DNA of 64,000 bases from Synchiropus splendidus. Taxonomy: Eukaryota; Chordata; Actinopteri; Syngnathiformes; Callionymidae. A program made the position numbers and the translations under genes. The notes under the pieces were generated by a model. That model had not been told where the DNA came from. It made no database searches and was given only the letters and a program-made list of their open reading frames with translations. The stretch is from positions 11,613,501-11,677,500 of the forward strand of contig NC_071342.1 of NCBI RefSeq assembly GCF_027744825.2, written 5' to 3'. Below are positions 11,992 through 22,293 of this stretch, piece by piece (the stretch's first letter is position 1; every line of letters begins with the position of its first letter).

Positions 11992-14900
11992 AGATATTAC
12001 ATAATCTGATTTGTGAGAGTGGAGACACAGAGGGGGAGGAGTGTGATGGAGACAGCGGGGAAGAGTGAATTAGAGGGTGGTAAGTGGAGAATGCCAGTCA
12101 AATGATTTAGAATCATGGCAGGGGCCGTACAACCGTGAGAGCTCCGTGTGCGAATATCCAATTTATTTGACTGTAAGCGGCACAAAATCTGGTGTCAAAA
12201 ATACTCCAGGACTCCATTGTGAGGCTCCCACACGGGAATTTTGGAAGGCACATCTAAATTAGCTGGGTGTCACTGTCAAAAGAAAAAAAAAACAGTAAAA
12301 GAAGACGTGTGTGTGACACATCGCTGACTTCAGTATGGATCATCACAGTCCATAACTGACAATATTTATATGCAACGTTGAGCATCAATTCAGTTCAGTT
12401 AGCAAAAATAACACATAAGGCAAACATGACTAAAATAAGGGAGTTGATAAAGTAGTCAAATAAACTAGGGCTGCACCAGTCAACTGCTAATAGTTCAGTT
12501 GAGAAAATGCACTGCATCATCCGAGACATGATATTTAAAGTCAGTCCAATGTGAACGTCACGTGAATCTGATCTAACTTGACACACACTACACACTTGTG
12601 CTTCAGACACACTTCACTGTTGGTTGATCTCTCTCTGAAGCCGATAAAGCCAATAATTGCGAAACCAATTCAATGGTTCACACATATTCGTAGAACTGGA
12701 GTTACATCCAGGTTACAAACTCTTGTGACAAAAGTCTCACACTGACGTTAAAGCAAGGCGAGTATAAAACTGGGAATAATTATGCAATTATTAATACTAT
12801 GAGTTGGTTAGAATACGTTTTCACTAGAACTGAAGTCTCACAGTCATATCTGAAAGGGACGTTACCAGGGACAAAGTCAATTTTGCAGCAAGTGAACTGC
12901 TTCATGTAACACAAATTCATTAACACACTTGATCCGTCAGCAAATCCAGGTGAGAACCTTGTTTCCATTTTAGACCATGTTCTGTTTCAGCATGTAAAAA
13001 AATTTTAAGCAACAATGCGTAACATTGAGACATGAACAGATTATTTCCTGAGATGACAGGTTTCATTTTGAAGTTCAAAGTCCTGGAGTCAGACTATCCA
13101 GCTCTCTGTTAAACATTCCCTTGGAGAATGTAACTTTCTCTGGGCGAGCCGCCCGAGGCGTGTTCTGAGAGTGGCATCACAGCCCCAACTCCACCCCCAC
13201 CGCAACACTTTTCAACAGAAGGGCAGCAAACTGAGTTCCATGTATACATCATGGCAGAAGAATGGAATGACAGAGCAGGATCCTGGACAAGCGTCAATAT
13301 AGGAGAAGCATTTACAGCCTGGCAATAACTGAGAGCTACAAAAGGCTTTTCATCTGATCCTTATAAGTAAATTTCACTGCTGTCTCTGTTGTGCTGCCAA
13401 TCATTCAACAAATGTCTATATGCTAGTTGTTGGTATATGAAAATGACTTGCTCACGACAACATCCACGACAGTTATGGATGTCGGCTGTTTGTCGTATTG
13501 CACTGTCAAAGCGTACAGTGAACATATAGCTGGCCAAACCGATGGGCCACGATGCTAATAACCGCGCTAGTCATATTAGTCAATATACTGTGGTGAAAAA
13601 CAGTGTTTGTACCGGACTTGGACCGGTTGGTGAGAGACGAGACCAGCGGCACATTTCATCATCTCCTGTTCTGGATCTTATTGAAGAAGAATAGTTACTA
13701 ACTCTGACGTCTGTGTCCACAGTCAGCTCGAAATAAACCCGTGAACAGACGTTTCACTAACACTCTAATCGCTGTATGTCCACTACTTATTGAAACACAT
13801 GACAGTCATGATGCAATAAAGCCAGAGGGAAAAACGCTTGTCCTTCATCTTTATTATTCTGCTGGGGCAGCGCCACTGCTTAAATGAGAGCCAATGAGAT
13901 GAACGTGAAGGTTTTCAGCATGTTTTCACGGAAGAAACATAGTGCTTTCCAGCCGGACGTGTGAAGGAAACGGACCCTAATGACGTTGCATCTTACAGAA
14001 TTATTTCTCATAACTAAAGCGGTTTGTTGTCACATAATGAGTAAATGTTGAAACTTTCCCCTTTGCTTCATTCTGAAACGTGCAGTCAAAATAAAGATTT
14101 ATAATCTGGGTCCGTTGGTCTTGCAGCTGCTTCAGCCTCTCACTGGATCCTGCCTCTTTCTTCATAAACAAACGTGGGATGGGGGGCGGGACCGGAGACC
14201 CAGCTTTACGACAGCCTGCAATTACACTCATTTACCTGTGGCGCCGCCAAAAGCAAATATTCTCAACCTTACCTACAGCTGCTATAATGAACAGATGACA
14301 GAAGAAATATCGACATAAATCTACTCACCTCTCATCATCTGTTGGGATTTTCCAATAGAGCACCGGGGTAAAGAGATCATCTCCCAAAGAGGCAGCGTGT
14401 GTCACATGAGATCACACATTATATTCAAGCCGTTAATTTCTGTCAGCTGCCATTACTGTTCCCGCGGAAACACGTAGTGCCATGCTGAGAAGGTGACTCT
14501 CCACAGAAACTATGACAAGCTTAATTATGGATTCAGTTTCAGCAGCGGAACATGTTTGATCTAGTTAACGTACAGCAGAGTTGCGAAGTGACCGCTCAGG
14601 GTCCGTCACTGTAGAGTGGTGGACGGTACTGTTTCATAATGGACTTAAAGCTTTGGGATTAAAAATGAGTTCCTGTTCGGGACAATTAGTCTGAATATCT
14701 TGCATGTCTACATCCTGTCACAGGTCATTTGCAGTCACTCACCATGCGTTGCTGTGTGTCCTCGGAAATGTATGTAAATTGGAAGTTGTTTCGTGAGCGA
14801 AAATAACAGTGAATGAGTGGGCATCTGTTTCTCTTGGACTGGCAACCTTTCCAGAGTGTCCAGTGTCTGAGAACTCTTGCATTCTACTGTGTGCTACTGG

Positions 14901-16023
14901 CAGGACAACTACATCTTAATTTGATGAAGTGATGGTTTGTTTTTTTGTGCAGTTTTGAACACATATGCTGTTAATTGTTGACTTTGATACAGACAGAACT
15001 GACATATTGAATCTGTCAGTAAACCAAAAAATATATGTAATTTGTATTTGTTTGTATCTGTATACGTAATACAGACCCAACTTTTGAAACACACACAAAA
15101 CATCCACAATTTTTCATCTAATATTTCAGACCGGGTTAAATTTTAAAGGCATCTGAAAACTTTTTTTTTTTCCGCCACTGTATAGTGCTTTTTTCTGATA
15201 CCACTGAGTGACAAATGCATTTCCTTCTAAATATTTAGATAATGGAGACTATTCCTTTATTACTTCATATGCATATATTGCACCTTTAATTTTAGTTTAT
15301 TATTTCTATGTTATGTCCCTATTATTTATTTATTTCTAATATTAAATGATAACAATAACAAATCATTATATACAAAAAACAGTTCTCTATTAATTTCTGA
15401 TGACTAGATATGTATTAATGTGAATTTAATGTTGCGTCAAGGGAAGTATGACTGCAACAGCTATAACAGAAACATGTACATAGTATCGAGTTAGTTAGAG
15501 TTGATAGTTAGTCAGCCATTATCTCATAAACCAGACCAAAATTCAATACTTGTCGTGGCCTTAAAATATGCAAAGATCAATAGTGGTCAAGACGAAGCAC
15601 TTCCCTGAACGAAAACATTTTTCTTTCACCATAATACATGAATTTGAATTCGGCATTTCATCACCATCAAGAACCTTGTGGCGGTCCATTTCTGCAGTCG
15701 CGTGACTGGTCCGACACTGAACATTCATCTTTTCTACAGTCATACAAATGGATGAAATGAGCACTATTGAGCAGACTGCACTTCTTCTGACAGGATGTTC
15801 AGGACTGGGAAAACACAGGCACAATGCAGTTATTCCAACAGCTACTTACGGATGCAAAGTGGCGCTCGCATCCTGGTTGGAGTGTCTGTGTTCGTTTGAG
15901 TCGGTGATATGAGTCCTGTGGAGTGCCGCTTGTGGGGTGGAAGGGAAGATTACTGCAACACACTCCTATCATTATCTCACAGCTGATACTCTTAAACAAA
16001 AAGGGGGATGCCCGGTGATGCCT

Positions 16024-16058
16024 CGCACACACATACACATACACACACACACACACAG
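16024..16058. repeat. (CA)n microsatellite, interrupted by two CATA units
   Basis: CGCACACACATACACATACA then CACACACACACACACA before GAGAGGAGAG. It is typical of fish DNA. Confidence 0.95.
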
Positions 16059-16920
16059 AGAGGAGAGTGCTTGAATACCGAACAAAGAGGGTCACATTTC
16101 ACTAAAATGTAGCCTTGGGACAACCCACACTACCTTTAAGCTCCAGGTCAGCCCTGCTCACACACAGATTCTGGGTTGGAATAATGACTCACCTGAAGTC
16201 ATCCTTCCCACACAGAAACCCACTTAATAATCCGTTCTCACAAGCACACTCCCACTGTATTTTCCTGGAGCAGAAATAATCCAAAGAAAATCACCAGACG
16301 CCACAGCAAGATCAGAAATACCCCCACAACACTGCAGGTTTTGAAGAAAGTAAAAAAAATGCAGTGCATCTTCTGATAAATGTAATGAAATATCCAGTAT
16401 ATTTTCAGGCTTTATAGCAGGGCAGGATCAAACAACAGCACATCTTTGAAGGCAATAGGATCCATCATTACCACGGAGCATGCATACAGGACCTCTAGTT
16501 CAGAACCTGAGGGGGCAGCACACATGACATTCAAGAGCTCGCAAGACCAAGTGAACATTTTGTTGGACTACTGTTAACAATGGTTGAACAATCACGCACA
16601 GCCAGTGATGGAGTGAGAGATATGGATCCACAGACTGTAAAAGATTTGCAGACTTTGGACCATAGAAGGTTGTGACTGTATCAAAGAGGAGGACAACAAC
16701 AGACACGTAAGAAATGCAGAGGCAGCTCCGGACATTTGCGAGATTCAGCGGAAAGACAAGGTCTACATTGATGGTCATTTGCTGTCACTGATCATCGTAA
16801 CATGTAGTCACCTAAGGACGTGTATGAACTGACAAACACGTCACACATCGGATTGTAGTATTAAATAGTAATTTACAGGAGTGAAAGATGCACGTAAACT
16901 GTTGTAAACACTGGAGTGGT

Positions 16921-17111
16921 GTTCTGAAACGTAATGTGGCCTTAATGTTCCGATACTTTCAATGTTTTGGGTCACGACGTCGCAGTAGCCTCAGCCACTT
17001 CACCTCTTACTGCAGATTATACTAACTCACGCAGGCGTTGAAAAGCTTGTCATTGCCTGAAGCCGCTGCCAACTAATTTAATAGTCAATAATAGTAGACG
17101 AATCTTTGCAG
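16921..17111 (-). mobile_element. hAT-type end fragment, copy A
   Basis: In reverse complement it begins CTGCAAAGATTCGTCTACTA, and further in has GTAAGAGGTGAAGTGGCTGA and TTGAAAGTATCGGAACATT. The same order occurs at 20310-20466. The GGCTGCAACGACTAGTC-like end is typical of fish hAT non-autonomous elements. It is degraded and non-coding. Confidence 0.5.
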
Positions 17112-19493
17112 ACCACTATGGACAGAAATTTCCATCTCGATATTCATTCCAGATATTGATAGAGTGCTATATAATGATGGATTTACTGACATTACCGTTG
17201 AGTAATATTACATTTTATTCAAAAAACAGTTTCATGTACAATAAGGTGCAAGAACAGCTTCTGTGAGTTAAATTGTAAGATATCTTTTTTTTTGCTTTGA
17301 ATATAATTTTACAACTCTATTGACTACATAAACCCATAATGGACTGCAACAGTGGAAGCACCTGAATGATGAAGCAAATGGATATCTTCTTTTGAGGCAC
17401 ACTTTTTTTTATCCCACAAGTGAAACCAAACACGACTCATGTTTCTCCATCACAGCCGAGCTCTAATACAAACCTTATAATTCTCTGTTCTTCATGTTTG
17501 GCAGCCGTAATAACTATGCAAACTACCAGACTCAAGTGTGTTTAAAAGTTGGAAAGCAGCTCACAAAGACATTTACAGCGCCGAAAACGCTTAAATCACT
17601 CCTCCACACTTGTTCCCTGCCTCTCAGCTCACATTTGAACGAATTCATTATTTCAATAAAAGAGTCATAAATTACCAGAAATGTTATGGTACAAGCCGAA
17701 ACCCGAGCGACAAAGGTGTATGGAGTATAGACGTCAAGCGAGATTCTCTTCACAGCCTGGTGCGAGTGGGCACAGACCAGACTGGTTATATTAATTCCGT
17801 AAAGTTGTAACACCTAATAGACCTTTTTTCCATTAACTGGAACAAATTCTTCCACACATTTTTTTGGTTTCGACAATAGACTGCAGACAAAGTGCTGCTG
17901 CTTCCAAACCCACTCGCTCCCTCCCACGCACGCGATCACCGAAAAATATGAGCAAACCTCACATGTCAACACATGGTGTGATACACGCCTTAGCATCTCT
18001 TCATATCGGGTTGAGATAATCTGTGGCTGGAACTGCTGGCCAAGTGGGAATGGGATTACAGAGTCTCTGACCAGCCGCAGATGTCTGGGCATGGACAAGT
18101 GTATTCTTCGGGCACCAGATGTGGTCAAGCATATAAGGAGGATTAGAGTCAATTTACTGGTAAACAACAGTCACGTAAGCAACAGGGACTTGAAGGACAG
18201 CCGTAATCCGGTTCGGCATGCGGAGAGGGAATGTCACAATCCGAGCTCCTTGTGAGAAATTAAATCACCGAACACCACCAAGCATGATTTTAAACCAAGG
18301 TCAAAATGCTTTTACAATCCTGCATCGCAAGCGAATGTGAAACTGAACCTCAGACAGGCTCAACACACAATATTCAAATCAAAGAACAATTTGCAAGATT
18401 TCCATTCACCACTCACTGATTTTACTTTCATAAAACCACGATTAGAGGCTGCTGACATGAACATCGCAGCGAAGAAGCCTCCCTCTATTGTCTCATCGGC
18501 GCTGACAGGATTTGAAGTGTTACTTAGGCTGCTATCTGACTGCTCACTTGTCAAACATCACATACTGAGAGACAAAAGACAGAGACAAACATCTTAAAAC
18601 AGGGGCGTCAGGGGGGAAATGTTGAAGAACAAGTCACTCCAGACAGAATTAAAAATCAACAAATAAATTTGGGATAAAACTTCACCAGGAACCAAGAGCT
18701 TCATGAAACAAGAAAAGTACTAGTTTTATTTATAATCTTGACTTTCTACAAACAACTTAAACAAAACACTATTCATAGTGGATCACAATATTGACGCGCT
18801 TCAGAGGTGATCTACGGTAAATCTAAAGCTATTTCTGGCCACAAAAGATGACTCCGCAGGTGCCACTTTATGGTTCAAACAAGTTAGAAAATGCCTGTGG
18901 GTTTTCCAGCCAGACATCAAAGTACAGTAAAGCTAGTAAACTGTAACTGAAAGAGTTCGGAACCACAGGACGTGAACTCTTAGCGTGCTACAGATAACTG
19001 CTCTCAAAATCTTAAACAGTTAAAATACAGAGGATGATTTGTGAAAATAATTGTCCAGATAATGTTTAAAATTTTCACAAGAATAAAGTGGATGATCCAG
19101 AAAAGGGCATTTTACATACAATGGGCTCAAGGTACTTAACAGTCAGGTGAGCTGTTGGTGGAAAGAAGAATAAAAAAAAAAACCATCCGCTCAATCTTAA
19201 AACATGCTCCAGTGCAATGAAAAGGAAGGTCATTCTGAAGTTGTGGAACCACAACCTGAAAAGCTGAATTTATTACAGGTATGACGCACAACCATCATCC
19301 TTTTAAAGGTACATTCACACCAAGCCTTTCCTAGTACTTGTGTCCAAGCAATGGTATCTGTTGACAACAATGACTTCCCCGCGCTTCTCAAGTCATACTA
19401 AAGCATTAGGTCAATCTGGTGGGGGGGTGGGGCTTAAGGTAGTAGAACGTCAACATGGCATGAAAGCGACGTGTTGCTTCCAACAGTGGTACC
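17112..19493. other. Presumed intron: nothing recognised
   Basis: Frames up to 117 codons (17814-18167 minus) show no domain, splice context or repeat structure. Confidence 0.35.
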
Positions 19494-20191
19494 TCGGTTT
19501 TCGACCACAATCCGTTCCAGGCGGCCATTTGAGAAGTGATTTGTTCGAAATCTGAATCGATTTTTCCCATTACAATGAATGGAAAAAGAAATAATGCGTT
19601 CCAAGCCTTAAAATAGGCTTTTGTAGGAGTGAATGTAGAGTGTCTGCTGCAGGTGCACTGTTCCTCTATGTGTGTGGCCGCTGCATGTGGGAGGGGTTGC
19701 CGATTGAGTGACGTCTCTCCAGAAGTGAAGAGGTGCCCGGTGCGTGTCCAGCTCTGAATGTGCGCTTCTGTGCAGTTTGGCTGTGACAAAGTCATAAACC
19801 AAGTCACGCTCTGTCCCAGACTCGCCTCATCCCTGTCCCAGCTCCAGCCCACAACAGGACATCAAACCCTGGAGTGAGCGCTCCAGCCTCGGAGGTGTGG
19901 AGAGCGAGCACCTCCCCTGTGACACTCTACCACGGTCCAGTGTGGAGACAGGAAAGGTTTTACACCTCAATATGAAGAAGAAACAGTCAGTAAATGTAGC
20001 TAACTGGACACGTCTGCATACAGAGGCTGCGTTATACACAATAACAAAGCACGTCAGGGATCAGCTTATCGGTCCACACACGTTTTTTCTGGCTTTTTTC
20101 TGGGCCTTTCGAGTTCTGGATTTTTGTTCGAAATCCAAAGGAAAAAAATCTAGAAATTTTTGTTCGAATTCCGATTTGCTAGGCACCACTG
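19494..20191. mobile_element. DNA element of 698 bp with CAGTGGT inverted ends, non-coding
   Basis: The left end reads CAGTGGTACCTCGGTTTTCG. The right end reverse-complements to CAGTGGTGCCTAGCAAATCG, and both then run into TTCGA-type sequence (TTTGTTCGAAATC near 19541; TTGTTCGAATTCC near 20160). These are imperfect inverted ends. The 'CCCATTACAATGAATGG' block just inside the left end is one I associate with dispersed DNA repeats in vertebrates. There is no transposase frame. The right flank starts TA but the left does not end TA, so superfamily and target duplication are unresolved. Part of the interior recurs nearly identically at 41886-42169. Confidence 0.6.
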
Positions 20192-20309
20192 TACTGTCCT
20201 TCTCTCATTGCTCTCTCATTGGGGAGAAAGGGGGTTGCATATTCAACCAATCTCAGGCTGCAACTATTTTGATCGAATGACGTACTGATGTATGTGTCAT
20301 TTGATGTGT

Positions 20310-20466
20310 CTTTTTGAAATGGTCCCATACTTTCAACTTGATGAGTCGCCTTAGCCAGTTCACCTCTTACCGTGGATTGTGCTAAGAGAGTGACGACTCA
20401 TAAATAGCCGGCTCATGGAACTGCCTATCACTAATAGCCATTTATAGTGGACTAGTCGTTGCAGCC
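20310..20466 (-). mobile_element. hAT-type end fragment, copy B
   Basis: In reverse complement it begins GGCTGCAACGACTAGTCCAC, followed by GTAAGAGGTGAACTGGCTAA and TTGAAAGTATGGGACCATT, matching copy A at 16921-17111 in the same orientation. It lies just right of the 698-bp element ending at 20191. It is non-coding. Confidence 0.5.
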
Positions 20467-21201
20467 TTCAATCAAACTGAACTCAAGTACAATATATTTC
20501 TCAAATGATGAGGTAGTCGGCATAACTGTGAAAAATAAATTGTTACCAACACCAAAGAGCAAGTACCACTGTGTTTCAATGCAACTACGTACTGTAGCTG
20601 TTACACAAAACGGAGGCGACAATAAAAACAAACATGTATACTTCAACAACAACCATAATGTCAAGTACTTCAAGTGTCTTCAGAAGAATCCAGTAGTTGA
20701 AGCGGGTGTGAGACATGAAGTGTTTCTAGGTGATGATACCAGCCAAAAATGTAGCAAGAACATCAGCCCAAATCTTCCGTTCTCATTCTCTAATCCACCT
20801 GAAAGCAGCTGCTCCTCCTGGGCAACATAAACATCATGTTTATAGAGGGTCGCTTTAATAGAAACTCTCAATGGCGTGGGATCAATACAAAACCGTGGAG
20901 CGCACACTTAACTCCACATGAAACCTCGGTCATTGAGCCAGGCCAGCAAACGCAACTAGAAAGATCTGTTTCTATATTGAGCAAACAACACTCTCTCACA
21001 CCACACACACCATTCCCATTCCAAAAGATTCAGTGTGTATTTCTTGCTGGAGCAAATCTGCATTGATGTTTGCCTCCAATGAAGAGAAATTCAATGAGAG
21101 CGAGCAGCAGGTTGGTTCCTCCCGACAGAAGTTCTGACAGCTGACATTTACATACTGAATCTTTCACACACGCGCACGACTTTTGAAAGAGCGGGACTCA
21201 C

Positions 21202-21277
21202 CGGTCAGCTGGTCGTACGAGCCGTCCAGTTCCCTGGAGTCTGACAGGCTTTGGTCTCGGTTCTTCTTCGCCTTCAT
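21202..21277 (-). CDS. First coding exon of an unidentified gene, 25 codons plus one base, ending at a splice donor
   Basis: Read on the minus strand, an ATG at 21277 opens a frame that begins MKAKKNRDQ and closes SYDQLT. One base later it meets a consensus donor (exon ..ACCG, intron GTGAGTCC, first intron base at 21201), so the intron is phase 1. The base three before the ATG is A, which suits initiation. An in-frame TAA lies 24 codons upstream (21347-21349), so the frame cannot extend further 5' in this transcript. The peptide is hydrophilic, with a lysine-rich start and an acidic/serine middle. It has no signal peptide or membrane segment, so this end is probably cytosolic or nuclear. It follows a CpG-dense block, which fits a first exon. 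I do not recognise the family. The remaining exons would lie left of position 1 or go unrecognised in the first 21 kb. Seen: ATG, frame, donor. Inferred: that it is expressed. Confidence 0.6.
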
Positions 21278-21510
21278 GTTGTTCCGGAATGTGCAACTGT
21301 GCTGGTAATATCCCCGCTGTTTAATCTTGTCTGCAGGATTCGCGGGTTAAAAAGTGAGCTTGACCTTTACAGAGCCATCTCTGACAGGTTGCGACGAAGA
21401 GTGGTGGTTCCCCGGTTCCGTCTGACAGCGCGCCCTCGGCATCGAGTGAGCGCTTTCTGCTGCGCGCCTACACCACCCCGCCTGCTCACGCGCACAGCGG
21501 CGGAGAGGGA
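21278..21510 (-). promoter_or_regulatory. CpG-dense first-exon and promoter region with leader and a short upstream frame
   Basis: I count about 16 CpG dinucleotides in 21391-21510, far denser than the surrounding AT-leaning DNA. That is the usual mark of a vertebrate CpG-island promoter. Read leftwards it becomes the presumed 5' leader of the exon at 21202-21277. An upstream ATG at 21442 opens 31 codons and stops at TAA 21347-21349, in the same frame as the main ATG. A CTGCAG before the leader's last segment (about 21331-21336) could be a splice acceptor, but its pyrimidine tract is poor, so I prefer an unspliced leader. I see no TATA box. The transcription start cannot be placed from sequence alone. 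Confidence 0.5.
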
Positions 21511-21523
21511 GAGAGCCCAGACA

Positions 21524-21528
21524 ATTGG
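21524..21528 (-). promoter_or_regulatory. CCAAT box (ATTGG on the plus strand)
   Basis: The plus strand reads ATTGG just outside the CpG block, giving CCAAT on the minus strand in the context CACCAATTG. It lies about 250 bases upstream of the ATG at 21277, a normal place for a proximal CCAAT box bound by NF-Y. A five-base match is weak alone and gains weight only from the CpG block beside it. Confidence 0.3.
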
Positions 21529-21867
21529 TGGACGGAACTTGACTGAAGAGTCAAACGGAATAATGAGACAGATCGTTGCACCACGTGGTTCATTGATTCC
21601 AGCGATGGTTCAGACGAGCCACATTGTTCAGTCATGGACAGACAATTCTGCTTCTGGGCAGGAAATTTGACGTCATCATTCACTGACCACAAGTGAAGGC
21701 AGTATGTGATGGAATTCATTGGTGACAGAGATACTACATCTGACCTAAGATGCTACATCTAACACACAAGATCATGGTAAAAACAAACATCCATGGACAA
21801 TAATCTCTCAGCATGTATTTCTATATATGATTTCAAGGCTGTGTTTGCATAAATGAATTAAACAAGC

Positions 21868-21882
21868 TTTTTTTTTTTTTTT
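21868..21882. repeat. Poly-T tract of 15 bases
   Basis: A homopolymer run between AAGC and ATTGGGAAAAAG. It could be the A-tail of a minus-strand retroposed fragment, but I see no body to its right. Confidence 0.85.
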
Positions 21883-22144
21883 ATTGGGAAAAAGTAATAC
21901 AAATAAGATCATGAAAACATTCTCTTGCTCCCATAAAGGTAATACATTTAACAGCAGAATGACATCTGAACCGTTACGAGTGCAAGAATGTGAGTTCACC
22001 GTATATATATATCAGGTATATCAGATATTTTAGAGTCAGGAGGTGAGGTTCTGTTACAGATGAAAGGTTGAATTGTTCTTATTGATATTGTTGCATTATG
22101 TTTGCCACCAAAAGAACCTGTAAACACAAACAGGTTCAGATGAA

Positions 22145-22293
22145 TGAAACAGTGTCCGAATTTTCAGAGATCACTTGATGGCGCTCTTGGTTTAGAAATT
22201 ATGTGAGGCTTCATTGATTTAGTTGTTCAAGTCCAAACATTTCACAGCAGACAGTGCCATCTGGTGGCCTCTGAGACTCAGGACACTGTGTCA
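22145..22293 (+). mobile_element. MITE, copy 1 (TGAAACAGTGTCC inverted ends)
   Basis: TGAAACAGTGTCC on the left faces GGACACTGTGTCA on the right, one mismatch in 13. The 149-bp body contains GATGGCGCTCTTGG, TTTAGAAATTATGTGAGGCTTC and GCCATCTGGTGGCCTCTGAG, shared with copy 3 in the opposite orientation. It is non-coding. The superfamily is uncertain; the ends do not clearly match hAT or mariner. Confidence 0.7.

Larger units (their letters stand above)
6561..16920. other. Presumed intron: no gene recognised
   Basis: It holds the hAT end at 7733-7775, microsatellites at 11970 and 16024, a GGTCATCTG hairpin (11116-11124 with 11137-11145), and a TAGGGCTGCACCAGTCAACT hAT-like trace at 12466. No exon with convincing splice sites was seen on either strand. 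Confidence 0.4.

Noticed and set aside
19340..19852. 148-codon minus-strand frame at 19406-19852
   Set aside because: It lies largely within the transposon-like element. A matching frame at 41845-42141 appears only because the repeat is duplicated.
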